Part shown: positions 26,733 to 35,392 of the stretch, one piece after another
How the letters are laid out: each line of letters opens with the position of its first letter
Numbering within the stretch: the stretch's first letter is position 1
Source of the DNA: UBA8919 sp041658185
GTDB lineage: Bacteria; Elusimicrobiota; UBA8919
Assembly: GCA_041658185.1 (NCBI GenBank)
Contig: JBBAAR010000013.1
Location: 1 to 64,000, forward strand
Direction: 5' to 3'
Length of the DNA: 64,000 nucleotides
Made by a program: the position numbers and the translations under genes
The notes under the pieces: generated by a model
Database searches by the model: none
Seen by the model: only the letters and a program-made list of their open reading frames with translations
What the model was told of the DNA's origin: nothing

Positions 26733-28180
26733 AATAATATCCCGAATGTGTTTAGTAGAAAATTAAGAATATAACCGACCGAGAACGAAAATAAAAGAAT
26801 GAAGACCGATATGGCAACACCCGTCTTCCAGCCCCTCTCTTTTACCGTCATTAGAAATTGGGCGATGCAGGGCAAAAACAAGGTCATAATCACCACTGCA
26901 ACAACCAATTGGTTACCCGTAAACAATCCTAATTTTTTCATATCATAAAGTCCTGCTGCCCCGTAATCCCTCCTGAAAAATCCGAAAAGATATGCCACGG
27001 CGGTTTTTTCCGGTAATCCTACCCATCTGACCGGATAAGCGAGTAAAGAAACCGTCAGGTTAAACAATCCGGTGAGTTGTCCAAGCCAGATAAAAACACT
27101 CGCTAAAATAAACATAGGAAGTATTTCGGTAAAATACCACTGCACCCTTGTATATGTTTTTACCAGCACGTTGGAAATCTTGGGCATCCTCAAAGGCGGT
27201 ATCTCCATGTAAAAAGAAGGCGCTTCACCGGATAATATCTTGGAAGAGAGATAGCCGACCGCAACAAAAACAAACACGAGCACGCCGAGCCATATCCAGA
27301 GAGCTTTCGGATTGCCTGCAAATAACGCAAGGATTACTCCGAGTTGCGCAGAGCACGGAACTGCCAGGGCAAGCAATATTGTGGATATAATTCTCTCTCT
27401 CTTTGTAGGCAGAGTTCTGGTAACCATGGTAGCCATCGTGTCACACCCGAGCCCTAAAACCATGGGTATAACCGCTCTCCCTGTTAATCCTATTTTTTTG
27501 AATAATCTGTCTATTAAGAGTGACAACCTCGGCAGATAACCTGTATCCTCAATTATTGCAAAAGCAATAAAGAAAGTAGTTACAATCGGCAGGATAAGAG
27601 CCACTGCATACCGGAAACCCAAAGTAATAATGCCGTAGTCACCGACGAATAATTCTCTAATAACCGACCACGGGATAATAGACGTAAACAGGCGGACCAT
27701 CACAGGATTGATGTGATTCTCAAAAATATCCGTTTCAATAAAATCAACCACCGTACCGGCGCCGAATTCGCCGACAAATTTATACAACCCGTAATACAGG
27801 ATTAACACGAGTATCGGTATTCCGGTAAGAGGGCGTATCATTGCACGGCTTAATTTCTCCTTATACGTAAGTTTTATTTGCGACGTCTGTTCTACGCTCT
27901 TAGTTGCTATCCTGCTCGCTTCTTCCTGTCTGCGGATTGATATTATGTAAGAGAGCGGACTGGCATAATGCGATTTGGTGTGGTCTATAATTTCCTTAAT
28001 CCGGACAAAACTTTCCGGTTCGCCGGTTTTAATCAAACCCACAATTTCTTCGTCTTCCTGGAGCGCCAATATGGCTAAGGAACGTTTGGAGATGCCGTAA
28101 TCTTTTTTCAACAAGGATTCTATTTTTTCAATAGATGCCTCAAGAATGTCGCCCGAATATTCACATTTTTGATCTAACAT
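26729..28180 (-). CDS. feoB: FeoB membrane domain (ferrous iron permease part, split gene)
   Basis: This half contains the membrane core of FeoB. GLGCDTMATMVTRTL and PCSAQLG match the first gate motif region and FGFFRRDYGAAGLYDM and LPCIAQFLMTVKERGWK the second, with about eight membrane helices. The start ATG 28180 lies inside the end of the G-domain gene (20-bp overlap, different frame) and is preceded ten bases upstream by AGGGAGG. Two separate polypeptides are therefore made on purpose rather than by a reading error. It transports Fe(II) across the inner membrane. Confidence 0.9.
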   Translation of the reverse strand: MLDQKCEYSGDILEASIEKIESLLKKDYGISKRSLAILALQEDEEIVGLIKTGEPESFVRIKEIIDHTKSHYASPLSYIISIRRQEEASRIATKSVEQTSQIKLTYKEKLSRAMIRPLTGIPILVLILYYGLYKFVGEFGAGTVVDFIETDIFENHINPVMVRLFTSIIPWSVIRELFVGDYGIITLGFRYAVALILPIVTTFFIAFAIIEDTGYLPRLSLLIDRLFKKIGLTGRAVIPMVLGLGCDTMATMVTRTLPTKRERIISTILLALAVPCSAQLGVILALFAGNPKALWIWLGVLVFVFVAVGYLSSKILSGEAPSFYMEIPPLRMPKISNVLVKTYTRVQWYFTEILPMFILASVFIWLGQLTGLFNLTVSLLAYPVRWVGLPEKTAVAYLFGFFRRDYGAAGLYDMKKLGLFTGNQLVVAVVIMTLFLPCIAQFLMTVKERGWKTGVAISVFILLFSFSVGYILNFLLNTFGILL

Positions 28181-28739
28181 ATTCTTCTATCCTCCCTTTT
28201 AACATTTCTATTCCCCTGCCTGTCGTTGCCACCGTGCCTACGACGGGTATCTTCAGGTCTTTTTCTAAAGCCGCAATTTCAATCTTCATACACGCTTTTT
28301 CAGCTTCGTCAATAATATTCAAAACAAGCATAACGGGGAGACCGGCTTCAATGAGCTGCAAAGTCAGAGGCAGCATTCTTTCCAGGTTTTTGGCATCAAT
28401 AATATGCAGAACAACGTCGGGCTTTTCATTTATCAGCATATTCCGCGACACTCTTTCTTCCTCGGTAATGGACAAGAGGGAATACATCCCCGGCGTATCA
28501 ACGACTTCAAATTCAATCTCGCCGATTTTCGTTTTTCCGCGAGAGACCTCAACGGTCGTCCCGGGATAATTTGATACCGTGACATAGTTTCCCGTAAGGC
28601 AATTAAACAGAACCGATTTCCCGACATTCGGGCTGCCTACGATGGCAATCTTCTTTAACCCCTTGACCGTTATTTTCTCTGCACCGCAGCAGGAATGTTC
28701 CGGATTAAAATAGCCGGATATTTTGCCGATAATATTCAT
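28161..28739 (-). CDS. feoB: FeoB GTPase domain (split gene)
   Basis: The 192-residue protein holds the complete G domain: G1 GSPNVGKS, G3 DTPGMYSL, G4 NIIDEAE (altered from NxxD) and the PGTT switch region. A HSCCG motif precedes it. In most bacteria this domain is fused to the membrane part; here it ends at KM-stop while the permease starts in another frame. It overlaps the upstream gene by four bases. Confidence 0.88.
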   Translation of the reverse strand: MNIIGKISGYFNPEHSCCGAEKITVKGLKKIAIVGSPNVGKSVLFNCLTGNYVTVSNYPGTTVEVSRGKTKIGEIEFEVVDTPGMYSLLSITEEERVSRNMLINEKPDVVLHIIDAKNLERMLPLTLQLIEAGLPVMLVLNIIDEAEKACMKIEIAALEKDLKIPVVGTVATTGRGIEMLKGRIEEYVRSKM

Positions 28740-29371
28740 TTGTCGTCCTCCTTAAAATTAAATAGCCATTGTAGATTTATACTATGTAAGATTTCACTAT
28801 TTGAACTGTAAATAATAGCCGGAGTAAGAACAATGTTTTCCTGTAAATTAACTACAGGAGCAAAACTTATCCCGTCCAGATAGTCAATCTGAATTGTTAT
28901 TAAGTTATTCATTGGAAAATCTAACCCTGCTAACGGTTTTATTTCCTTGTCTATGTTTATCAGCCCGGAGTGCAGTCGGAAATTAAAAAAGGATTTTGTA
29001 AAAACCAAATAAGGTCCAAATGAAACAGGGCTTTCAGTGATAAGTAAATTTTGTACCCCGAAAGCAACTGCTGGTATATTTTTAACTTCTTTTAAAAAAC
29101 TCCATTTAGCATTCAGATAAATATGCCCGTCAGAACAAAAGTCGGACCCAAAATCAAAACCTTTTCCTAATCCGAGTTGCATATTAAAAAAATTCTGACA
29201 GTCATCGGAAAGTATCCTTTCCCCGGAACCATCGGATTGTAACTCTAAACTGATTTGACCGCTGTCATAAATATCTGTTGTGGGCATTACATTTAATCCG
29301 TTTGGAGCAGCATAAACTTGGACAGAAATACAACTTAAGCCAAGAATAGCAATAAATAATTTTGAAGACAT
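28736..29371 (-). CDS. Predicted outer-membrane beta-barrel protein
   Basis: A signal peptide (LFIAILGLSCISVQVYA), then 190 residues of alternating beta-strand character with aromatic girdles (GPYLVFTKSFFNFRLHSGL, NIVLTPAIIYSS). I do not recognise a family. It sits between the FMN-binding protein and FeoB genes, so a role in iron acquisition is inferred from context only. Confidence 0.6.
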   Translation of the reverse strand: MSSKLFIAILGLSCISVQVYAAPNGLNVMPTTDIYDSGQISLELQSDGSGERILSDDCQNFFNMQLGLGKGFDFGSDFCSDGHIYLNAKWSFLKEVKNIPAVAFGVQNLLITESPVSFGPYLVFTKSFFNFRLHSGLINIDKEIKPLAGLDFPMNNLITIQIDYLDGISFAPVVNLQENIVLTPAIIYSSNSEILHSINLQWLFNFKEDDK

Positions 29372-29389
29372 TTTACCGCACCTACCTTT

Positions 29390-29971
29390 TCATTTTATCT
29401 GCTCTTTATTATAATTATTAATCTTTATTTTGAACACTGCCAGAATCTTTCTGACTTCCTGGGTTATGCTGTTGACACTGATTGTTGCACCTGTCACGGC
29501 ATCTATTCCCCTTTTGGGCCAGAGTTCGTCATCAAGTATTTTGCCTGCAAACTGCTCAAACCATTTTTTAGAGGGGAGCCGTTCCTCCGGTTCATAAAAT
29601 GCCATTATCTCAACCTGTTTTATGCTGCCGTCGGGGTTTATTACAACCATATATACCGCCGGTTTTTCCTTGACTATATGACTCCCAAAAACAGCATAAC
29701 CGACTATAACATTCCCCTTCCTGCCTGCATAAAATGTAAAGAGCCCGCTTTCTAATTTTGATTTTGCAATTGCCTCTATCTTTTTCCGCTCTTTCTTTCC
29801 AAGAAAAATATTTATTCTTTCAACTGCATCTGCATCAGGAAAAACCTCTTTAAGTGCGGCATCTTTTGTTTTATAGACCTTTCCCTCCACTATGGAAGGG
29901 GCATAAAGCCCCATTCCTATAGCAAAGGTTAGGATGAGAGTACTGGAAAAACATGTCTTATTCATTTTCAT
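29390..29971 (-). CDS. Exported FMN-binding-domain protein (probable covalent flavin carrier)
   Basis: A signal peptide and an FMN_bind domain. DAVTGATISVNS near residue 160 matches the D-x-x-T/S-GAT site at which ApbE attaches FMN to Thr. The protein is therefore probably a periplasmic electron carrier. Next to FeoB it may reduce Fe(III) to Fe(II) before uptake. No apbE gene is in the window. It starts at the last base of the porin gene's stop codon. Confidence 0.85.
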   Translation of the reverse strand: MKMNKTCFSSTLILTFAIGMGLYAPSIVEGKVYKTKDAALKEVFPDADAVERINIFLGKKERKKIEAIAKSKLESGLFTFYAGRKGNVIVGYAVFGSHIVKEKPAVYMVVINPDGSIKQVEIMAFYEPEERLPSKKWFEQFAGKILDDELWPKRGIDAVTGATISVNSITQEVRKILAVFKIKINNYNKEQIK

Positions 29972-31275
29972 TAGAATATAAACCCGACTCCGATATTATA
30001 CTGGTCAATCTTGTTTGAATCCTGTCCGCTTGCAGTCCCTTCCGTCTTATCCGATTCCGTATCCTTCAACTGATAGTCCGTTTTGATAACTACAAGGGGA
30101 TGCGGCTTGAAACCAAAACCAAAAGTGGTAACTGTTCTGTCCAATGTAGCGTCAGGCGTGCCGCTGCTCACCTTTTTATTGGTATCATACCGCTCGTATC
30201 TGACAAACGGGCTCAGCCCCATCTCTGTCCATGTTTTAATCAGAGGGAGTATATCATATGCTGTCTGCAGATACCAGCCGTCTACCTCCTTGCCGACCCT
30301 TTTAAGAGCGGCATCATTTTTGAATGCATCATTTTCATTATCAACCTTTCCCGCAACATAAAGCCCTCTCAGTTCAAGCCCTTTATATCTAAATTCTGAA
30401 TGAACTTCATAGAGATTTGCATCCGCTTCCTTATCGGTGATTGCATCTGTATCGCCGCCCTTACCGGTACTGCCTTCACCCCGGTAATATGAACCGCCCA
30501 CCGAAAGACCCTGGACAACCTCATATTTGATATTTGATACAACAGCGCCGACATCTGCGTTTACCTTTGCCCCCTGCTGCCTGCTGCTCCTTATCCATGC
30601 GGAGTTAGAAAATTTATCGGCACGAAGCCCGTTTATAAGAGCTATCTTATATGTCAGATTTTTTATCGGTTCTCCGTATGCCATAATCCCCATCTCCCGC
30701 CATGTGGAAGGGATAATGTTTGTCTCTATTTCCGGACGCAATACGCCGTGATAAACAGTCGGCTCATGAAATTCATTGATAATCCCTACCGGCATAAGCA
30801 TAAGACCGGCTCTTAAATTAAACGGCTTTTTTAAGAGAAAGTCCAGATATGAAAACTCTACATATACCTCCGGTTCCTTACTCTGTGCATTTCCGACACC
30901 TGCGTGCTCAAACTCAAGTTCAGTATTCATCAGTATCCGGTCATTGAATTTGTATCCGCTATAGAGAATAAAACGGTATGCATCGGCAAAATCCTTTTTT
31001 GTTGAGTCCTGATAGTTGGAATAAGATATCTCGCCGTAACCGCCTATTGAAAGACCTTGAGCAACTCCATATACCTTGGATGCTGCAGGACCAAGCCCTG
31101 AGAATGATTCATACTTCGGCTCCGCCACTGCGCCAAGTTTAAGTTTCTCCATCTCCTCCGTTATAACATCTATCTTCTTTTCAAGTTCCTTTATTCTGTC
31201 TTCTTCTGCAAAAACAAAGTTAACACTTACCAAACAAACTAAAACCAGCAACAATTTACAAGTTATTCTATACAT
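29971..31275 (-). CDS. OprO/P-like outer-membrane porin with coiled-coil N-terminus
   Basis: A signal peptide, a coiled coil (EEDRIKELEKKIDVITEEME) and a beta-barrel of about 370 residues ending in aromatic Phe (GVGFIF). Motifs such as GEISYSNYQD and REMGIMAYGE resemble phosphate-selective porin O/P family proteins, though the substrate cannot be deduced. It is the first gene behind a Fur box, with GGAGG before the ATG, so it is probably part of the iron response. Confidence 0.75.
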   Translation of the reverse strand: MYRITCKLLLVLVCLVSVNFVFAEEDRIKELEKKIDVITEEMEKLKLGAVAEPKYESFSGLGPAASKVYGVAQGLSIGGYGEISYSNYQDSTKKDFADAYRFILYSGYKFNDRILMNTELEFEHAGVGNAQSKEPEVYVEFSYLDFLLKKPFNLRAGLMLMPVGIINEFHEPTVYHGVLRPEIETNIIPSTWREMGIMAYGEPIKNLTYKIALINGLRADKFSNSAWIRSSRQQGAKVNADVGAVVSNIKYEVVQGLSVGGSYYRGEGSTGKGGDTDAITDKEADANLYEVHSEFRYKGLELRGLYVAGKVDNENDAFKNDAALKRVGKEVDGWYLQTAYDILPLIKTWTEMGLSPFVRYERYDTNKKVSSGTPDATLDRTVTTFGFGFKPHPLVVIKTDYQLKDTESDKTEGTASGQDSNKIDQYNIGVGFIF

Positions 31276-31376
31276 TTTGTCCGCCTCCTTTTTTTATTTA
31301 CCGCGTTTCCCTATCTCTCAAAAAAAATAACCTCCTCCCTTGAGTTCCATTTAGAAAGCACTGCTATAATTTAGAT

Positions 31377-31402
31377 ATTGATTTTCATTATCATTATTAT
31401 TC
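31377..31402 (-). promoter_or_regulatory. Fur box before the porin-FMN-Feo operon
   Basis: On the minus strand AATAATGATAATGAAAATCA, close to the GATAATGATAATCATTATC consensus. It lies about 100 bp upstream of the porin gene and just after the terminator of the preceding gene, so iron-dependent repression of the whole operon is likely. Confidence 0.75.
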
Positions 31403-31403
31403 T

Positions 31404-31450
31404 AAAAAAATAACAGGGGAGATTCTCTATTTTAAGAAAAACTCCCCTGT
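31404..31450 (-). terminator. Rho-independent terminator after the metal-binding gene
   Basis: A perfect nine-base stem ACAGGGGAG/CTCCCCTGT with a 20-base loop is followed on the minus strand by TATTTTTTT. It separates the fur unit from the porin operon. Confidence 0.85.
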
Positions 31451-31459
31451 ATTTGTTTC

Positions 31460-32005
31460 TTAATGTTTATGTTCTTCTTTTTTCTCAATCAAATCCATAT
31501 TACATTTCGGACATTTGCCTGGTTTTCCGAATTCAGTATCGCAGGTCGGACATACATAATATGGTGGTCTAAATTTTACAAAATCAACTTCAATAACATT
31601 TTCGTCAGGATAGATTTTACCTACAATAGTCACATCCTTTCCTTTGTATTCTTTTTGTAATAACGCAGAACTGTTATCGTTAGCAAGAATATGATATAGT
31701 TTATCAACCTGTTCCTTGAGGAGTTGACCTTTATGGTTTATCACTTTTTTTATCTTCAGAGAATATGAACAACCATAGATACTGCACTGTGACTTTGCTC
31801 CTTTTTGTTTCTTTAAATCACAAGAAGTACAGATGAGAGTTCCGGTAATAACAACCTGATTTTCTTGTGGTTTAGGTGTTGCAGAAGTTACTGCGTCTAC
31901 TTGTATTTTTTTTCCTTCAACTTTTTGTCCTGTTTTCTGTTGAGCAAAAACTATACAATTCGCTCCAAAAAGAATTACTAAACACAACAAAAATAATCTT
32001 CTCAT
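31460..32005 (-). CDS. Exported heavy-metal-binding-domain protein downstream of fur
   Basis: A signal peptide, a middle domain with CTSCDLKKQKGAKSQC and a nucleic-acid-binding-like beta barrel pattern (VVITGTLICTSC, KDVTIVGKIYPDENVIEV), and a C-terminal heavy-metal-binding module (YYVCPTCDTEFGKPGKCPKC). The C-terminal motif matches those at 22719-21523 and 24437. It is co-transcribed with fur, 14 bases downstream. Metal buffering is likely; the precise role is unknown. Confidence 0.7.
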   Translation of the reverse strand: MRRLFLLCLVILFGANCIVFAQQKTGQKVEGKKIQVDAVTSATPKPQENQVVITGTLICTSCDLKKQKGAKSQCSIYGCSYSLKIKKVINHKGQLLKEQVDKLYHILANDNSSALLQKEYKGKDVTIVGKIYPDENVIEVDFVKFRPPYYVCPTCDTEFGKPGKCPKCNMDLIEKKEEHKH

Positions 32006-32019
32006 TTTTAATTACCTCC

Positions 32020-32466
32020 TCATTTTTTACATCTTTTACATATGCCGTAGAGTTCCATACGATGCCTTTCGGGATAGAATCCATGAAGTTTAGCCATTCT
32101 TTCCTGTAATCGTTCTATCTCAGGATCTACCACTTCCACAAATCTGCCGCATTTTGTACAGATGAGATGGTCGTGGTGCCGGTGGCCGTACAGATGCTCG
32201 TACCTGCTCGTGCCGTCCTCAAATCTTAACTCCCGGCAAAGACCGCATTCACAAAGCAGTTTAATCGTTCTATACACGGTTGCATATCCCAAAGATGGAT
32301 TTTTCTTTTTGGCAATTCTGTAGAGTTCGTCAACGGACAAATGTTTGTCAATGCTTAAAAAAACATCCAGCACCCCCTTTCTCTGCCGGCTGTGTTTAAG
32401 ACCTTGGGTTTCAAGATAATCTTCAAATATTTTTTCTTCATTATCGTTTGTCATAAAAGAGTCCAT
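32020..32466 (-). CDS. fur: Ferric uptake regulator
   Basis: The 148-residue protein has a winged helix (HSRQRKGVLDVF, GYATVYRTIKLL) and metal sites (HRHHDHLICTKCG, CKRCKK with the C-terminal CxxC). It represses iron uptake with Fe(II). Its promoter overlaps a Fur box, so it is probably autoregulated. Confidence 0.93.
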   Translation of the reverse strand: MDSFMTNDNEEKIFEDYLETQGLKHSRQRKGVLDVFLSIDKHLSVDELYRIAKKKNPSLGYATVYRTIKLLCECGLCRELRFEDGTSRYEHLYGHRHHDHLICTKCGRFVEVVDPEIERLQERMAKLHGFYPERHRMELYGICKRCKK

Positions 32467-32474
32467 TCTTTATG

Positions 32475-32523
32475 TGATTTTGATTTTCATTATCATTATA
32501 ACAAATAAACAAAATTTTGTCAA
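32475..32523 (-). promoter_or_regulatory. fur promoter with overlapping Fur box
   Basis: TTGACA (32523-32518), a 17-bp spacer and TATAAT (32500-32495). From the -10 box onward the sequence ATAATGATAATGAAAATCAA is Fur-box-like (32475-32499). The -35 box is the end of the intergenic repeat described at 32518-32610. Confidence 0.8.
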
Positions 32524-32610
32524 GTACTTTTTTTGTTTTTAAAATTTTTTGGTGCTGAAGGTATCCCTTTGGGATTATTGAGGTAAGCGGTTTAAGGGAA
32601 TTTTACCGTC
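32518..32610 (-). repeat. Promoter-bearing intergenic repeat, copy 1 (with nested palindromic element)
   Basis: On the minus strand it runs GACGGTAAAA, CGCTTACCTCAA, an A-rich stretch and AAAAAGTACTTGACA. Copies 2 and 3 lie at 54507-54578 and 56156-56226. Only this copy contains an extra 24-28 bp (ctgaaggtatccctttggga, 32554-32577) between the A-rich part and TTACCTCAA, which resembles the coding-region palindromic element. I see no gene in 32467-32636. Confidence 0.7.
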
Positions 32611-32636
32611 AGCAGATCCCGACGGTAGGACGAACC

Positions 32637-34301
32637 TTAAAAAGTAAGTTTTATCCCAACACGAACGATTCTCGGCGGCATCGGGACAAACGGAATTTCA
32701 ATATAATTTTTATCCAGAAGATTATCAACTCCGATATAACATTCGCCAAAAGAAAACTTTCTTGCCAATTCTGTATCTAAAACAAAATATTCTTCGCCGG
32801 ATACTCTTTTTTTGTAAAGCCCGTTTATTGAGTGTTCTATATTCCATATTATTGGGTAAGAAATTTCGCCAGTTAACAGATGCTGTGCATAGCGAAGAGC
32901 ATATTTTGAAATGAAGTCGGCAACTTCAGGAGATTCTGTGTAAGAGTATTTTATTGTTGTTTTAAATTTGTAAAAAGTTTTTTTGCCGCCAAACTCATAA
33001 CCGTAAAATCTTACACTGCCGATATTGGTTGCCCGCCATTGCGTATCGGTTTTGTTGCGTTTTATCCAGTCAATAATGTCCTTTTCATCACGCAAAAAAA
33101 GATTTAAAGATAGAAAAGAATACTCCATACCGGTTTCATATAAAGTTGCTTTTTCATACTTTAAGTTGGAACTACCCAAATTCGCTATATCATTGTAATA
33201 AAGTTCTGTAAATGATAGTTGTCTTGCCGACTTTCTGAATAAGAAATGGAGTTTTGCATTTTCTGCAAAATTATACGAAGATGAAAAATAGGGCAGGATA
33301 AAAGAGTCGTTTGAAAAACCGTTGTATCTTATGCCATAAGTTGAGTTAAAGTTTTGTGTAAAATCGTAATTGTAGCCGGCGTAAATATCCTGAACATCTC
33401 TTTGGTGATTACCAAGATTTGAACTTTCAATTTTTTCGGTAGTTATTATCGGCACAAATGAAAAATTGTTTTTTGAAATATTTACTTGCGTCGTAAAAAC
33501 ATCCGTTTTGTGTTTATTGTCTGGTCCGCCGGGTTTTCTAACATCCAGTTTGAATTCGTCGTTGCTTTGTTTCCACTGGAATTCCGGCTTAATTAAAAAT
33601 CCGCTTTGTTCAAAATTCAAGTCAATTTTTGAAAGATATGTTTTCGTCCACTCGTAAGACGGAAAGTCGGCGTAAAATCCCCGTGCTCCAAAATCTTTTT
33701 TAAGATAGCCAAAGGAAAAACCAGTTTTTAATTCTGAAAAATTCCATTCAAAGCGGTTGGAAAAATTGGTTATATCGTAATCGGTGTCAAAAGTAAAACC
33801 ATCCGAAACTTTTTTTTCAAAAGACAGGCGATTGGCAAATTTTTCCCACCTGTGCGAAACGGAAACATTGCCGTTTTTGGTATTAAAATCTCCGAATGAA
33901 AAGTTTTCTGAAATTTTATTTTCCGGTTGTTTTGTAATTATGTTGACCGCACCGGCATAACCCCTGTCAGACAATAATTCTATTCTTTCTATATCTTCGG
34001 AAGCAACCGGAATGTTAAGATTATTATGTGCCGTCTGCGGGTCGTCAACCTTTACGCCGTCTATAAAAACTGACGATTGCTGAAATGTCGCGCCTTTGAC
34101 AGATATATTCGGATGAATTGTGTTTCGTTGAATATCAATTCCGCTTGAAGCAAATGTTTCATTTATGGAATTCTTAAAATTTTCAGAAGAAATCACCACT
34201 TTATTTTCCTGCCTGACCGTTTTACTGATAGACAATGATACAGTCGGCACTTCCTCGGCAAATCCAACAGAAACAAAAAGCAACATTATCAGATATAACA
34301 T
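32637..34301 (-). CDS. TonB-dependent outer-membrane receptor
   Basis: A signal peptide, plug domain (about 25-130, ISVKGATFQQSSVFIDGVKV, ERIELLSDRGYAGAVNIIT) and a barrel with BtuB-like features (LHFLFRKSARQLSFTELYYN, LLDKNYIEIP) ending in a terminal Phe. At 554 residues it is short for the class. It follows thi4 behind a TPP riboswitch, so thiamine or a precursor is a possible ligand. I do not see a TonB box with confidence. Confidence 0.88.
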   Translation of the reverse strand: MLYLIMLLFVSVGFAEEVPTVSLSISKTVRQENKVVISSENFKNSINETFASSGIDIQRNTIHPNISVKGATFQQSSVFIDGVKVDDPQTAHNNLNIPVASEDIERIELLSDRGYAGAVNIITKQPENKISENFSFGDFNTKNGNVSVSHRWEKFANRLSFEKKVSDGFTFDTDYDITNFSNRFEWNFSELKTGFSFGYLKKDFGARGFYADFPSYEWTKTYLSKIDLNFEQSGFLIKPEFQWKQSNDEFKLDVRKPGGPDNKHKTDVFTTQVNISKNNFSFVPIITTEKIESSNLGNHQRDVQDIYAGYNYDFTQNFNSTYGIRYNGFSNDSFILPYFSSSYNFAENAKLHFLFRKSARQLSFTELYYNDIANLGSSNLKYEKATLYETGMEYSFLSLNLFLRDEKDIIDWIKRNKTDTQWRATNIGSVRFYGYEFGGKKTFYKFKTTIKYSYTESPEVADFISKYALRYAQHLLTGEISYPIIWNIEHSINGLYKKRVSGEEYFVLDTELARKFSFGECYIGVDNLLDKNYIEIPFVPMPPRIVRVGIKLTF

Positions 34302-34352
34302 ACTATTCCTCCAATTTTTAACAAATATAATTCTAAAATTCAGAGATACTTT

Positions 34353-35171
34353 TTATCCGACTGCTAAAGAAACTTTTTTAATCTCTACTTGCTTTTCTCT
34401 TTTGAGTGATTTCATAATCTCAGATGCGACTTTTCTGCCTGAATAAAGCATTCCGCCGAATGTCGGACCCATCCTCGGAATGCCAAATACCGTTGATACG
34501 CTCATCCCGCATACAAAAAGTCCCGGAAATATCTCCCCTGTTTTTTCAACAACCATATCCTCGGATTCCCCGACATTCATATACCCGAAGTCCTTCATAG
34601 TCAACAAACCTCTTTTTTGAAGCGATTTGCAAATATGCGCATCGTGACCGGTAGCGTCAACAACAACATCGGACTCTATTGCTACGGGGTCAACGCAGGT
34701 TATAGCACGAGGTAATGCCGCTACAGGCGTCCAGTTGATGACCGCCCCGCAAACCCTGTTGTTTTTTAATACGACATCGTCAAACTTTGTCATATTAAGA
34801 ATACGGGCGCCAGATTCACAAGCGGCAAGAATCAACCGCGAACAGGCATGCGGACCATCGGCTGTGAACAATCCGTTATCTACTTTTTTATACGGGATGT
34901 GTAACTCATCAAGTATTTCCTGCGACGGTGCGCGAAAAGTCAGAGTGTTCATCAAATACCCGCCAATCCAGAAACCGCCGCCGATGTAGTTGTTACTTTC
35001 AACAATCAATGTTTTAACACCCTGTCGGCAAAGGTCATACGCAGCAATAAGCCCACTGGGACCGCCGCCGATGATGATGACATCTGAAACAATGTATTCC
35101 TGAAACCATTTATTGAACTCGCCCGTTATTGCACGGGTAATTTGTGATTCACTTACTGTCTGAAATTTCAT
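34353..35171 (-). CDS. thi4: THI4-type thiazole synthase (ribose-1,5-bisphosphate isomerase family)
   Basis: This FAD/NAD-binding enzyme makes the thiamine thiazole (ADP-thiazole). GGGPSGLIAAYDL (residues 35-47), VVVDATGHDA and MRMGPTFGGM-like IPRMGPTFGGML are family hallmarks. At the position of the sulfur-donating Cys of yeast/plant enzymes (CMDP) it has Cys159 (TCVDP), while archaeal enzymes have His. This suggests a suicide, single-turnover enzyme. It is the first gene behind the TPP riboswitch. Confidence 0.88.
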   Translation of the reverse strand: MKFQTVSESQITRAITGEFNKWFQEYIVSDVIIIGGGPSGLIAAYDLCRQGVKTLIVESNNYIGGGFWIGGYLMNTLTFRAPSQEILDELHIPYKKVDNGLFTADGPHACSRLILAACESGARILNMTKFDDVVLKNNRVCGAVINWTPVAALPRAITCVDPVAIESDVVVDATGHDAHICKSLQKRGLLTMKDFGYMNVGESEDMVVEKTGEIFPGLFVCGMSVSTVFGIPRMGPTFGGMLYSGRKVASEIMKSLKREKQVEIKKVSLAVG

Positions 35172-35244
35172 ACTATTTTCCTCCCTTTATTAAAAATAAA
35201 AATCCTACACCAGAGGCATAAGATTTAAAAATGACTAATCACCA

Positions 35245-35354
35245 CCTCCCTCCGCTGGTATTACCCAGATCAGGTTACATCCGTCACCGATTCAATGGCG
35301 GATAAAGGTCTTCCGTTTGCTTCACGGAACTCTCAGGCCGAAATACGACCTCCC
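35245..35354 (-). promoter_or_regulatory. TPP riboswitch (THI element)
   Basis: On the minus strand GGCCTGAGAG is followed by the CCGTGAAGCAAACGG stem-loop, GACGGATGTAACCTGATCTG and GGTAATACCAGCGGAGGGA. This is the conserved THI-box order. It lies about 75 nt upstream of thi4 and should switch off thi4 and the receptor when TPP is high. Confidence 0.95.
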
Positions 35355-35392
35355 TTGTTGTTAAAAAATTATTCAAATTGCTACCTGTGAAA

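Noticed and set aside
28161..28180. FeoB split as a sequencing error
   Set aside because: The second part has its own ATG and a strong AGGGAGG ten bases upstream, which chance would rarely provide.
29971..31275. Naming the porin as a phosphate-specific OprP
   Set aside because: Only family-level similarity is visible, and the Fur box and Feo neighbours point to iron rather than phosphate.
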